Assembly (NCBI RefSeq): GCF_016924665.1
Contig: NZ_JAFFJT010000026.1
Span: forward strand, 1 to 64,000
From: Nocardioides sp. SYSU D00038
GTDB lineage: Bacteria > Actinomycetota > Actinomycetes > Propionibacteriales > Nocardioidaceae
DNA length: 64,000 bases
Reading direction: 5' to 3'
Each line of letters begins with the position of its first letter. The stretch's first letter is position 1. Position numbers and translations under genes: made by a program. This document shows positions 37,678-46,317 of the stretch, one piece after another. The notes under the pieces were generated by a model, which did no database searches, was not told where the DNA came from, and worked only from the letters and a program-made list of their open reading frames with translations.

Positions 37678-37959
37678 GTCCCTTCGGGGCGACATCCGGT
37701 TAACCGGTTGACCATGTAACTCGGCTAGCCGCTGGTTCCTCCGTCCCTTCGGCGCGACATCCGGTTAACCGGTTGACCATGTAACTCGGCTAGCCGCTGG
37801 TTCCTCCGCCCCTTCGGGGCGACATCCGGTTAACCGGTTGACCATGTAACTCGGCTAGCCGCTGGTTCCTCCGTCCCTTCGGCGCGACATCCGGTTAACC
37901 GGTTGACCATGTAACTCGGCTAGCCGCTGGTTCCTCCGCCCCTTCGGGGCGACATCCGG
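37678..37959. repeat. 65-bp tandem repeat array with paired palindromes
   Basis: Four full 65-bp units (37678-37937) plus 22 bp of a fifth. Each unit holds a small hairpin centred on CCCTTCGG, the 12-bp palindrome CCGGTTAACCGG, and the 10-bp palindrome CGGCTAGCCG separated from it by 14 bp. The hairpin alternates between two versions: units 2 and 4 have GTCCCTTCGGCGC, while unit 3 and the partial fifth unit have GCCCCTTCGGGGC, implying amplification of a 130-bp dimer. Everything else is identical between units. The array lies between the regulator gene and the tape measure gene in the 612-bp gap 37439-38050. No gene is visible in it. Confidence 0.95.
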
Positions 37960-38050
37960 CTACTTCCCCTTCGGTGCGCGCACCCGCGACGCCAGACCTC
38001 ATGCCTCCGCTGTCCGCTCGCAGGCACAAACGCTTGTCCTAGGAGTTCAC

Positions 38051-41000
38051 ATGCCTGCTGGCGCAACGGTGATCGGCAAGGTCGCCATCAAGGTCGTCCC
38101 GGACACGGGCGACTTCCGTCGCGAGGCGGAGCACGACCTCGACCGCATTGAGCGGCAGATCGACGAGCTGCGCGTCAGCATCGTCCCCGACATTTCGTCG
38201 CCCGCGTTACGGCAGGTGCGGGGTCAGCTCAACGTGCTGTCCCGCCGCCGTGCGGCGACCATCGCTCCCACCATCGACCAAGCTGCGGCTGCCCGCACGG
38301 CTACCGCTCTGGCTGCCCTGTCGGGCGGTCGCGGTCTGGCGAACATCGGCAGCGACTTCGGCGAGTACATCGGCAACCTCGACAGGGCTCTGCCCAAGAT
38401 CGCCGCCACCAACCTGGCGCTCGCCAACCTCGCCTCGTCTGCGCTCACCTCGAGCGCCAACCTGCTGTCGCTCTCCGGCTCTCTCGCCAGCACGGCAGGT
38501 GCGGCTCTAGCCCTCCCCGGGATCTTCGGCGGCATGGCGATCGGCCTCGGGGCCAGCGTCGCCGTCCTCAGGGACTTCAACACGGTCCTGCCCGAGGTCA
38601 AGGAGGAGCTCGCAGCCACCCAGGACCGCATGTCTGCGCGCTTCTGGGCGGTCGCTGAGGCCCCCATCCGCAACCTGGTGACCTCTCTCCTCCCCCAGTT
38701 CTCCCGGGGGCTGGAGAGCGCCTCTGAGAGCCTCGGAGGCTTCTTCGGGAACCTCGCCTCGTCTGCCACCGGCATCTTCGACGGCCAGCTCGACGGCATG
38801 TTCGACGACCTCGGGTCGTCCATCAACATCGCCAGCGGCTACACCGACCAGTTCGTCGGCGTGTTGGCCAAGCTGGGCGACGTCGGAGCGGGCAACCTGC
38901 CCCGACTGGCCACCTGGTTCGGCGAGATCACCACCGACTTCGACAACTGGCTGGCGGAGCAGGGGCCTGACGGCCTCCAGCGCTTCGTCGACCAGGGCGT
39001 CATCGCGCTCCAGGATCTGGGCGGGGTGGTCGCCAACACTGGCGGCATCCTGTCCGGCCTCGCGGAGGCCGCGGAGGAGTCCGGGGCTTCCACGCTGGCC
39101 ACCCTCCGGGCCACCACGCAGTCCATCGAGGAGACGGTCAACGGACCGACCTTCCAGAACGCGCTGCGCAACACCTTCCGCGGGGCCCGAGAGGGCCTCG
39201 ACGAGCTGACCGACCGCAGCGGTGAGCAGTTCGAGGGCTTCATGCTCCGACTGGCCGACGTCGCGTCCAAGGCGCTGCCCAAGGCGGGCAAGGCTGCCGG
39301 CACCGGCCTCGGGGCGATCTTCGACACCCTCGACCAGCCGAGCGTGCAGACCGCCGCACTGGGCTTCTTCGACGACCTGAACACGGCTGTCGAGGACATT
39401 GCCCCGTCGCTTCCGAAGGTCGCTGACGGGCTGGCTGAGCTGGTCGACGCTGTTGGCCAGGTCGGCACCAACCTGTCGCGTGCCCTCGGCACCGCGCTGG
39501 ACGACCTGTCCCCCACGTTCGGCGACCTGCTGAACGACCTCGAGCCCCTCATCGACCAGCTTGGCGATGGGCTCGTCAACGCGGTCGAGCTGGCCACCCC
39601 GGTGGTCGACGACCTCGCTGGTGGAGTCGGCGTCCTTGCGAGCGCTGTGGCCGACGTGCTGGCTCCGGTCAACGGGTTCATCGACCTCATCCAGAAGGCG
39701 CCCGCGCCGGTCAGGGCCCTCGGGTCCGAGCTGGTTGCGATCGGCGCCATCGTTGCCGGCACCATGTGGCTGGGCAGCGCCGCTCGCCTTCGTGTCACCA
39801 GCTTCGCCGACAGTCTCGTGGTTGCTGGCACCAAGGCCAAGGTCGCCGAAGGCGCCTTCCTCAGTGCCGGTGTCGGGGCGGAGAACTTCGCTGCCCGCAT
39901 GACCCGGGCCCGCCTGGGCCTGGTGGGTGCTGGCCTCGCTGTCGGCACCCTGGGCACCGAGGCTGCCGGGTCCAACAAGGCCCTCAGCGTCCTGGCGTCC
40001 ACTGCCGGTGGAGCCCTCGTCGGCTCCGCCTTCGGTCCGCTCGGCACTGCTATCGGTGCTGCCGGTGGAGCCCTCGTCGGCCTGGTGTCCTCTGCGGGCG
40101 CTGCGGGAGACGCGCTGACCGAAGCCAAGCCTCCGGCTCTCGACTTCGCCAGCACGCTCGACCAGATCACCGGGGCTGCCACTCGCGCCACGCACGAGAT
40201 GGCCTACCTCGGCCTGAGCCAGACCGACGCCTTCAAGTCGGCTGCCGATCTGGGCATCGGTCAGCGCGAGCTTGTGAACGCACTCGTCGGCACCGGTCAA
40301 GAGGGGAAGCGAGCTCGTGCGGAGATCGACGGCCTTTTCAAGTCGCTGATGGACGGATCTAGTGGACTCACGCAGGGCTCTCCTGAGTGGGAGGAGTGGC
40401 GCAACGACGTCCACAAGGTGCGGAACGCCCTTGCTGACGTGGGCTACGAGCTGAAAGAGGACCAGGTTGCGACTCGCGCTCTGGCCTCTGCCACCGCTCC
40501 GCTCTCCGAGCTGTACCGCGGCTTCCCGAAGGAAGTCATCACGCGCATCCAGGCTGAGGGTCAGGCTCAGACGCTGGCCGACGTCGACAAGATCATCGGT
40601 CGCTACAAGCTCACGCCGAAGCAGGTCCGCACGCTCGTCACCACCGAGGGCGTGAAGGCCACCAAGGCTGAGGTCGACACCTTCATCAAGCAGCTCCGCA
40701 CCACTGACCGACTCAAGGTCCGACCCAAGGTCGAGGCCGACGTCAAGGGCGCTGACGATGCCGTCAAGCGCACCAAGGGCAAGGTCGAGGACATCGGCAA
40801 GCTCGACGGCGTTGCCAAGGTGTCCGTCAAGGACAACGCGACCAAGCCGCTCGAGGTCGTGACCAAGAAGCTCGTCACCTACAACAAGACGATCGTCACA
40901 GCCACGGCCAAGCTGCGGGACAACGCCTCCACGGCGTTGGCCACGCTCACCTCGCGGGTGAACGCCCTCGACGGGCGGGTCATCAACATCACCACCAACC

Positions 41001-41989
41001 ACCGCACGGCCTACTCCTCCACTGGCACCCCCGGTGGCAAGAAGCAGGGTGGCCCCCTCGGGGGCAAGCGTGCCGGCGAGATGGTGGCCGAGCTGTTCAG
41101 CGAGGGCTTCGAGAAGCGCCTGGAGAAGCTGCTGGATCGGGTCAACGACCTGTTCGAGAAGCGACTCGACAAGGCTGGCAAGAAGGGCGCTGCGGCCATC
41201 CGCAAGCGCTTCGGCGACGAGGTGACCGCGTACCGCGAACTGGCCAAGCAGCACGAGAAGCTGATGAACCAGTACGACGTGGCGAAGGACAAGTTGGACG
41301 CGCTCATCGAGCAGCAGAAGGCTTACCGGGAGCAGGTCACCGCCACCGTCGTGGCGACCAGTGACCCCACGTCGATGGGTGTCACCACGTACGCGGGCAT
41401 CGTCCGCGGCCTGGAGGACGCTCGCAACAAGGCGGTCAAGTTCCGCGACGTCATCAAGCAGCTCATCAAGGACGGCCTGAACAAGACAACCCTCCAGCAG
41501 ATCCTTGCTGCGGGTCCACAGGCCGGCCTGGCTGTTGCCGAGTCCATCCTCAACGGTGGCGTCGGGCAGGTCAACGACCTCCAGGCCGAGATCGACAACG
41601 CCGCCGCGGGTGTCGGTGCTGCCGCAGGGCAGACCATGTTCGGCGACCTGGTGGCGTCCGCACAGAACGACGTGGACAAGCTCATCAGCCAGTTGGGCCC
41701 GCTCCAGCAGCGGCTCCGCAAGTTCGCCACCGATCTCATCAAGGCGCTCAACGACCAGCTCAAGAAGGAGCTGGGCAACGGCGCTGGGGGCAACGGCATC
41801 AATGCGGTGTTCACGCCGGCCAGCCCCACCCGGGGCAAGGTCGCCGGCCCGGTGAACGCCCCCACTGGGGGTGCTGCTGGCAGCACCTACGTCGGCAAGC
41901 AGCTCAACTACTACGCCGCACCGGGCTCCTCCATCAGCACCGAGGAGGACTTCTTCGCTGCGGCTGGACGTGCACGAGGAGACATCTGA
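38051..41989 (+). CDS. Phage tail tape measure protein
   Basis: 1312 residues, preceded by AGGAG. The N-terminus (GKVAIKVVPDTGDFRREAEHDLDRIERQIDELRVSI) is typical of actinophage tape measure proteins. Long helical repeats rich in Leu/Ala/Asp follow, with hydrophobic membrane-like stretches near residues 145-170, 565-585 and 650-690, and a coiled-coil and Gly-rich tail at the end. By the usual 1.5 Angstrom per residue it would set a tail near 200 nm. No tail tube, tail-assembly chaperone, baseplate or capsid gene is adjacent, which is unusual. The coding strand is intact. Confidence 0.88.
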   Translation: MPAGATVIGKVAIKVVPDTGDFRREAEHDLDRIERQIDELRVSIVPDISSPALRQVRGQLNVLSRRRAATIAPTIDQAAAARTATALAALSGGRGLANIGSDFGEYIGNLDRALPKIAATNLALANLASSALTSSANLLSLSGSLASTAGAALALPGIFGGMAIGLGASVAVLRDFNTVLPEVKEELAATQDRMSARFWAVAEAPIRNLVTSLLPQFSRGLESASESLGGFFGNLASSATGIFDGQLDGMFDDLGSSINIASGYTDQFVGVLAKLGDVGAGNLPRLATWFGEITTDFDNWLAEQGPDGLQRFVDQGVIALQDLGGVVANTGGILSGLAEAAEESGASTLATLRATTQSIEETVNGPTFQNALRNTFRGAREGLDELTDRSGEQFEGFMLRLADVASKALPKAGKAAGTGLGAIFDTLDQPSVQTAALGFFDDLNTAVEDIAPSLPKVADGLAELVDAVGQVGTNLSRALGTALDDLSPTFGDLLNDLEPLIDQLGDGLVNAVELATPVVDDLAGGVGVLASAVADVLAPVNGFIDLIQKAPAPVRALGSELVAIGAIVAGTMWLGSAARLRVTSFADSLVVAGTKAKVAEGAFLSAGVGAENFAARMTRARLGLVGAGLAVGTLGTEAAGSNKALSVLASTAGGALVGSAFGPLGTAIGAAGGALVGLVSSAGAAGDALTEAKPPALDFASTLDQITGAATRATHEMAYLGLSQTDAFKSAADLGIGQRELVNALVGTGQEGKRARAEIDGLFKSLMDGSSGLTQGSPEWEEWRNDVHKVRNALADVGYELKEDQVATRALASATAPLSELYRGFPKEVITRIQAEGQAQTLADVDKIIGRYKLTPKQVRTLVTTEGVKATKAEVDTFIKQLRTTDRLKVRPKVEADVKGADDAVKRTKGKVEDIGKLDGVAKVSVKDNATKPLEVVTKKLVTYNKTIVTATAKLRDNASTALATLTSRVNALDGRVINITTNHRTAYSSTGTPGGKKQGGPLGGKRAGEMVAELFSEGFEKRLEKLLDRVNDLFEKRLDKAGKKGAAAIRKRFGDEVTAYRELAKQHEKLMNQYDVAKDKLDALIEQQKAYREQVTATVVATSDPTSMGVTTYAGIVRGLEDARNKAVKFRDVIKQLIKDGLNKTTLQQILAAGPQAGLAVAESILNGGVGQVNDLQAEIDNAAAGVGAAAGQTMFGDLVASAQNDVDKLISQLGPLQQRLRKFATDLIKALNDQLKKELGNGAGGNGINAVFTPASPTRGKVAGPVNAPTGGAAGSTYVGKQLNYYAAPGSSISTEEDFFAAAGRARGDI

Positions 41990-42134
41990 GCGTCCGAAAT
42001 CAACGAATTGCACACCACATAGGCCCCGAGGCCGCGCGCTCGTAAGCCAGCGCTTCCTCGGCATCCGGTAGGGCCCGAGCACCGTCACTCTCCGCGGCGC
42101 TCGGGCCCTACCTACTTCGATAGGAGAGACACGG

Positions 42135-42836
42135 ATGACACGCACGCAGGAACACAAGAGCCTCAAGACGGCTGCCGACCAGGCGACCAAGGCTCGCGAG
42201 ACAGCAGAGGCCACGCGCGACGCCGCCGCCGCAACGCTCCAGGACGCCGAGCAGCACGCGCAATACCTACGCGACCAGGCTCAGGCTGGAGCTGCTGTGC
42301 AGGCTCTCGAGCTTGCCGCGGCGGATGCGCAGGTCGAGCTTTCTCTCAAAGCGCTGACTGGCGCGCAGGAGTGCCTCGATGCTGCTGTCGAGGTCGAGCG
42401 AGAGCATGTCGTCAACCTGGTGGCCTATGAGGTCGGTGACGAATGGCTCCCGGATCAGGTAGACGCCGCGACCCAGGAGCTCACTGACTCCGTAGTGGCG
42501 GGCGTTCGGGCTCTACTCGATCTTCTGCTGGATCGAGACGCCGCGAGCGATGCCGCCGGGCAGCGCCTTGTGGATGCGGGTCTGGCGCCAGGTCAGACCC
42601 TCGGGCGAGTGTCGTACCGCAGGGTGGGCGTGACCGAGTTCTCCAACGGCCGGTATCAGCCCGGGATGTATAACCTCGTGCTTGATGGCGTACAGCTCTC
42701 GCCCCGACGGGCCAGCGGCTCGACGCGCTTTGAGGAAGGGCCCAACCTCATCTTCAATACGCTAGTGCGTGCCCTCGCCGAAGTCGGGTTCAAGCTCGGC
42801 CGAAAGGGCGGCGGCATCGGAATCGTGCGGAGGTAG
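42135..42836 (+). CDS. Coiled-coil hypothetical protein of the element
   Basis: 233 residues with AGGAGAG upstream. Residues 1-95 are Ala/Glu/Gln-rich with heptad character (TRTQEHKSLKTAADQATKARETAEATRDAAAATL). The rest is mixed with a Gly-rich basic end. It follows the tape measure gene by 145 bp on the same strand; a structural or tail-linked role is possible by position only. Confidence 0.6.
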   Translation: MTRTQEHKSLKTAADQATKARETAEATRDAAAATLQDAEQHAQYLRDQAQAGAAVQALELAAADAQVELSLKALTGAQECLDAAVEVEREHVVNLVAYEVGDEWLPDQVDAATQELTDSVVAGVRALLDLLLDRDAASDAAGQRLVDAGLAPGQTLGRVSYRRVGVTEFSNGRYQPGMYNLVLDGVQLSPRRASGSTRFEEGPNLIFNTLVRALAEVGFKLGRKGGGIGIVRR

Positions 42837-42844
42837 GCATCCCG

Positions 42845-43000
42845 ATGTCCGACACCCCAGCTCGTACGGCTGACTGCTCGTGCCCCTGCACCTGCAGCGC
42901 CGAACCGCGCCCCACGATCGACGACCACGACGCTCAGCGCCGTGCACGCGAACTGCGAGCCGGACGCCTAGGCAACGGCTCGATCGACTCAGTCAGGTAA
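42845..43000 (+). CDS. Cys-rich 51-residue small protein
   Basis: ATG eight bp after the preceding stop. Residues 11-17 read CSCPCTC, a four-Cys cluster, followed by a charged RRARELRAGRLG segment. Too short for the usual gene finders. It may bind a metal. A strong hairpin follows directly. Confidence 0.45.
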   Translation: MSDTPARTADCSCPCTCSAEPRPTIDDHDAQRRARELRAGRLGNGSIDSVR

Positions 43001-43005
43001 GTGGA

Positions 43006-43037
43006 GGCACCCCCGACGCCAGTTCGTCGGGGGTGCC
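43006..43037. terminator. Hairpin terminator between convergent small genes
   Basis: Perfect 13-bp stem (43006-43018 with 43025-43037) around a 6-nt loop. It separates the plus-strand tape-measure group from the minus-strand DUF1508 gene, so it can serve both directions. Confidence 0.75.
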
Positions 43038-43046
43038 AACCGGGGT

Positions 43047-43232
43047 CTACTCGCCAGTCAGGTCAACGACGCTCGCGCCGTCGGCTGCACGCTGCACAGC
43101 CTCGGTACCGCCGATCGCACTCGCCTTAGTCGTGTAGCTCTCGCTCGAGGCCACCTGTTCTCCGTTCGCGGCCTTGAGCCTGAACCGGTATCCGCCGCTC
43201 TTGTCCTTGAAGATCTCGAACTTGCCTGCCAT
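43047..43232 (-). CDS. DUF1508 (YegP-like) small protein
   Basis: 61 residues from the ATG at 43232 with AGAGGA upstream. The sequence GKFEIFKDKSGGYRFRLKAANGE and SSESYTTKASAIGGTEAVQ matches the DUF1508/UPF0339 repeat, a single copy. These small beta proteins are frequent in actinobacterial genomes and phages; function unknown. It lies alone on the minus strand. Confidence 0.8.
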   Translation of the reverse strand: MAGKFEIFKDKSGGYRFRLKAANGEQVASSESYTTKASAIGGTEAVQRAADGASVVDLTGE

Positions 43233-43358
43233 ACGGGTGCAGTCCTCTCGCGTGAAGGGTCTCGCCCATAGCGTCACGCGCTACTCGTCCCGACTTCAAG
43301 GGGACAGCCGCCCCCATCCGGTCATGTCCTCGCCACCACGCCTCACCAAGGAGTCCGC

Positions 43359-43595
43359 ATGCGCCTCGGCCACTACTACGAATTGCTACTCGAGCAGGAC
43401 GGCGACCGATTGGGCGTCTTCCCATGGGGACCAGGGGACGAAGGCGCGCCCTTCTTCCCTACGACCTGCTTGTACCTAGAAAGGGCCACGGATGAGCCTG
43501 GCCACGGTGTCGTGTTCAGCCTCACACCCGGCAACGTTGACGCTCTAAAGCGGTTGCTCGAGCTCTCGCTGGACCAGAGCAAGCGCGCCGGTTGA
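43359..43595 (+). CDS. 78-residue hypothetical protein
   Basis: AAGGAG lies 6 nt before the ATG. The product (MRLGHYYELLLEQDGDRLGVF ...) is acidic with a GPGDEGAPFF loop and a C-terminal amphipathic helix. No family recognised. First of a run of overlapping small genes. Confidence 0.55.
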   Translation: MRLGHYYELLLEQDGDRLGVFPWGPGDEGAPFFPTTCLYLERATDEPGHGVVFSLTPGNVDALKRLLELSLDQSKRAG

Positions 43596-43777
43596 GCCAG
43601 CGCATCGGCATGGATTTCGAGATGCCCTCCTCCTGGCGCGGCCACTACCGCCTTCTGGTCGCGCGGTACATGGACGAGGCCGGCTTCTGCGAGCAATGCC
43701 CCACGAAAGCAGCACTGGGTGGAGACATGCCAGTTCCGTGCGAACGCGACGAGAGGGACCATTGTGAGCGCCTCTAA
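43592..43777 (+). CDS. Small Cys-containing hypothetical protein
   Basis: 61 residues from a TTG that overlaps the preceding stop (TTGA), or about 55 from the ATG at 43610. It contains EAGFCEQC and later Cys/Asp residues, suggesting a metal-binding loop. It overlaps the next gene's start. Start and reality are uncertain. Confidence 0.4.
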   Translation: MSQRIGMDFEMPSSWRGHYRLLVARYMDEAGFCEQCPTKAALGGDMPVPCERDERDHCERL

Positions 43778-44528
43778 GCCTTTTCAGACCCCCCAGACGG
43801 GGCAGGCCCTTTGCGGATACCGCGCTTGTCGGCGATGGCTCCCAGAACGGCGCAGTCGCGGCCCACGTAAAGGCTTCTGTACCGAGCAGTGTCGCTACCG
43901 CGAACGCCATGCGGTCGACCGAGAGCGACGGGCGCCGAGGGAGCGAACACCCCAGTCGCCGACTCGTCCCATGGCCCGACGCTTTGATGTCGGGCACCGC
44001 TTCGTCGACACCGAGCTCACCTTGATGGAGCACACGCCGTCCAACGGCCGTTCAGGCACCTACGCTCTGTTCTCCTGCACCTGCGGGAGAACGAAGGAGC
44101 TCCAACTTCGCTACGTCGCAAGCGCAACCACACGCACATGCGGCGATCGAAGCGCCCACCCACATCCTCGGCGAGTGGACAACCCGTCGGTCGGTGCAGT
44201 GCATCAACGACTTTCAAACACCGTTGCTCCTGCGCGCGAGCTGCCCTGCATGGTGTGTGAGCACGTAGGCGAGGGCAACGCGTGGGCCTACCGCCACAAC
44301 TCCTCCGAGGCACGGTCGCAACTAGCCGGGAAGGACAGAGGGCAGGTCTACTCGATCCACCCCGGCGACTACGTCGTCATGTGCCGTCGCCACCACACGC
44401 GGTTCGACAGAGCACACGCCCGCACCACTCCACTCGGCACTCTGTCCCTGGCTCACGTCGCCCTAGCCGAGGCGTTCACTCCCGACTACGACGCGTGGAA
44501 GAAGGACCAACATGGCCAGACCTGTTGA
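43764..44528 (+). CDS. Zinc-binding, HNH-like phage protein
   Basis: About 254 residues from the GTG at 43764 (GAGAGGG upstream). N-terminal Cys motif GYRACRRWLPERR ... KGFCTEQCRYRERH, a central Cys pair FSCTCGRTKELQL, and C-terminal CMVCEHVGEG with VVMCRRHHTRFDRAH. The last is spaced like a Cys4/HNH-type endonuclease zinc site. HNH proteins often neighbour terminase genes in phages, but none is here. Overlaps genes on both sides. Confidence 0.55.
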   Translation: MSASKPFQTPQTGQALCGYRACRRWLPERRSRGPRKGFCTEQCRYRERHAVDRERRAPRERTPQSPTRPMARRFDVGHRFVDTELTLMEHTPSNGRSGTYALFSCTCGRTKELQLRYVASATTRTCGDRSAHPHPRRVDNPSVGAVHQRLSNTVAPARELPCMVCEHVGEGNAWAYRHNSSEARSQLAGKDRGQVYSIHPGDYVVMCRRHHTRFDRAHARTTPLGTLSLAHVALAEAFTPDYDAWKKDQHGQTC

Positions 44529-44715
44529 ACTGCAACTCGACGTCAGCGACGCGGCAGTGCAGCGTCGTGCTGCCGCGTGGCAGTGCCGAGCCTGTGAGTC
44601 TCCGCTAGACGACGGCCTGAAGGCCCGGTTCTGCAACTCCACATGCCGGATGCGCTTCACGCTCTGCTGCCGCCGAGCGAACGCCGATCATCGAGCCTCC
44701 TATACCCGACCATGA
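44512..44715 (+). CDS. Zinc-ribbon small protein
   Basis: 67 residues. WQCRACESPLDDGLKARFCNSTCRMRF is a four-Cys ribbon of the FCSxxCR type. Start overlaps the previous gene by 17 bp. Last of the small-gene run and followed by a strong hairpin. Confidence 0.6.
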   Translation: MARPVELQLDVSDAAVQRRAAAWQCRACESPLDDGLKARFCNSTCRMRFTLCCRRANADHRASYTRP

Positions 44716-44723
44716 GACACATG

Positions 44724-44757
44724 CCGCCCCAACCACACTTCACGGTGGTTGGGGCGG
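44724..44757. terminator. 13-bp hairpin terminator with short T tail
   Basis: Perfect stem 44724-44736 with 44745-44757, 8-nt loop, followed by TTT. It ends the plus-strand small-gene run and faces the minus-strand exported-protein gene. Confidence 0.8.
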
Positions 44758-44778
44758 TTTCGTGTCTTCGACGTCCTC

Positions 44779-45162
44779 TTAGCCCACCCAGATGGTCTGC
44801 TTGTGCTTCGTGGCCTTGAACGATCCGGTCACCACCCGGTAGCCCACGTTGGTCCAGCCGAAGAATGTCTTCTTGAAGCAGCGGGCGTTGATCTGATACT
44901 TGACCGTCTTCTTCAGCGCCACCTTGGGGTAGACGATGTTGTCGCCGTCGCGTTCCCAGTTGATCGTCCGGGAGCCGCCGCTCCACTGGAAGTTGGCCTG
45001 CACGTCCCGCACCTTCACCCCTGGTGTGCCGCACACCCTGTCGTTGACGACCACGTACACCCAGCCGTACTGGGTGGCGGCGTTGGCCGGTGGGGACAGC
45101 GTGACCAGCGCAGCCGTCAAGAGCATTGACGTTGCAAGCGAAAACGCACGAAAGAGGGTCAT
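44779..45162 (-). CDS. Small exported protein, function unknown
   Basis: 127 residues. A signal peptide is clear (SLATSMLLTAALVTLSPPANAATQY, cleavage after ANA). The mature part is beta-rich with two Cys (DRVCGTPG, INARCFKKTFFGW) likely to form a disulphide. The charged VKVRDVQANFQWSGGSR segment has no recognised family. First of four exported products in this part of the element. Confidence 0.65.
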   Translation of the reverse strand: MTLFRAFSLATSMLLTAALVTLSPPANAATQYGWVYVVVNDRVCGTPGVKVRDVQANFQWSGGSRTINWERDGDNIVYPKVALKKTVKYQINARCFKKTFFGWTNVGYRVVTGSFKATKHKQTIWVG

Positions 45163-45305
45163 GTCGGGTCTCCTACGGGTCGCTGGATACGGTCAGACAA
45201 GTTACAAACTCGGACGCTGGGGTGCCCATCTCGTGACGCAGCTCGATGCCGTGGTCTAGGCCAACCTCAGGCACCCCAGTCACCGTCGTGACTGCTGGCT
45301 GATGG

Positions 45306-45950
45306 TCAGGGTCGACCTAGGCTGATGCGTCGCGTTCCTCGTTGCGGAAACCGGTCGTAGCCCTCAGCGTCGCCGTAGTAGTACTCCGTCTTGATGGAGA
45401 TTCGTTTCGTCTGAAACTGCGATGACTGGAGACAGCGCTTGGGAATGATGAACGTGACGGTGGGCCTCCCAAGCTTGGCTCGGAAGCCGCTGCAGGGCAC
45501 CGTGATGGGGTTGAACTCGCCGGGGTAGAAGCGGGCAAGCCACTTGCGGGGCCGCTCGCCCTCGATGAGTGTCTGATCGATCGCTGCCCAGTAGCCGGGG
45601 TCATCCCCTGATGCCCTGAGGAAGAGGTGCACGCTGAGCCGCTCACGAACGCTACTAGCCGGATCGAACGTGATCTTGGCCCGCACTTGGTGGCGGGTGA
45701 TGCCAGCGCGCACCTTGCGAATGTCCGCATCCCACGCGCCGGTCTCGACACCGCCGCCGAAGACACGGAGTCTCACATCGTTGTTCTTGTCGGCGAATGT
45801 CTGCAATCTGGCAGAGGTCTTGAGTGGGTACGCCGTCGCGCTTGCCGCCTCCTGGGGCGAAGAGGCGACGCTCCCAGAACTAAGACCGCTGGCGACGATG
45901 ACCCCAACGAGGGCTGCGGTTGCGAGGACCACGCGCTGATTGCGAATCAT
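45306..45950 (-). CDS. Exported protein, function unknown
   Basis: 214 residues from the ATG at 45950, with AGGAGAAG upstream; the frame extends further but without support. N-terminal signal or anchor (RVVLATAALVGVIVASGL). The mature part has repeated basic/aromatic beta motifs (FADKNNDVRLRVFGGG, FLRASGDDPGYWAAID) and two Cys near the end. No family recognised. Confidence 0.6.
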   Translation of the reverse strand: MIRNQRVVLATAALVGVIVASGLSSGSVASSPQEAASATAYPLKTSARLQTFADKNNDVRLRVFGGGVETGAWDADIRKVRAGITRHQVRAKITFDPASSVRERLSVHLFLRASGDDPGYWAAIDQTLIEGERPRKWLARFYPGEFNPITVPCSGFRAKLGRPTVTFIIPKRCLQSSQFQTKRISIKTEYYYGDAEGYDRFPQRGTRRISLGRP

Positions 45951-46317
45951 CGTTCTTCTCCTGTGCGGACATTCATGGACCAAGGTGGCGGGGTTTCGTG
46001 CGTCTAGGCGCGACCTCCCCCGGCGTTGACCCCCCACGCGCGTGGGCGGATCCGGGGGACGTCGCCTCGCCAGGTGTGTGGCACAGGAGCGGCGAGGCCG
46101 GGCCTAGGCGACCCGGTGCCGACGATTGTGCCCCGGCCGCGTGCGCTTGAACAGGGTTGGGGAACCAAACTGCCCATGTTGATCGACACCTACGTCTAGC
46201 GCGCCCGGTCGGGGTGAATGACATTCGGCGACCACGTCCTGGGCGCGCGGCCGATTTGACCGTGAGGGTCAGTGTTCGGAGTGCAGGCAGCGCGCGGTTC
46301 CCCTACTATCGCAGCGC
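45951..46317. other. Gene-free region between divergent exported-protein genes
   Basis: 367 bp upstream of both the exported protein and the cutinase gene, so it should hold two promoters. It contains the 14-bp palindrome CCCACGCGCGTGGG at 46033-46046 and an 8-bp GCCTCGCC/GGCGAGGC stem (46064-46071 with 46091-46098), possible operators. Small frames across it are not convincing. Confidence 0.5.

Noticed and set aside
37678-37959. CRISPR array
   Set aside because: The units are identical throughout with no variable spacers, the period is 65 bp, and no cas genes are present.
38507-42214. 1235-codon open frame on the minus strand opposite the tape measure gene
   Set aside because: It is the antisense shadow of a high-GC gene; its product is low-complexity Val/Leu/Glu/Asp with no domain, while the plus frame has a ribosome site and a recognisable tape measure sequence.
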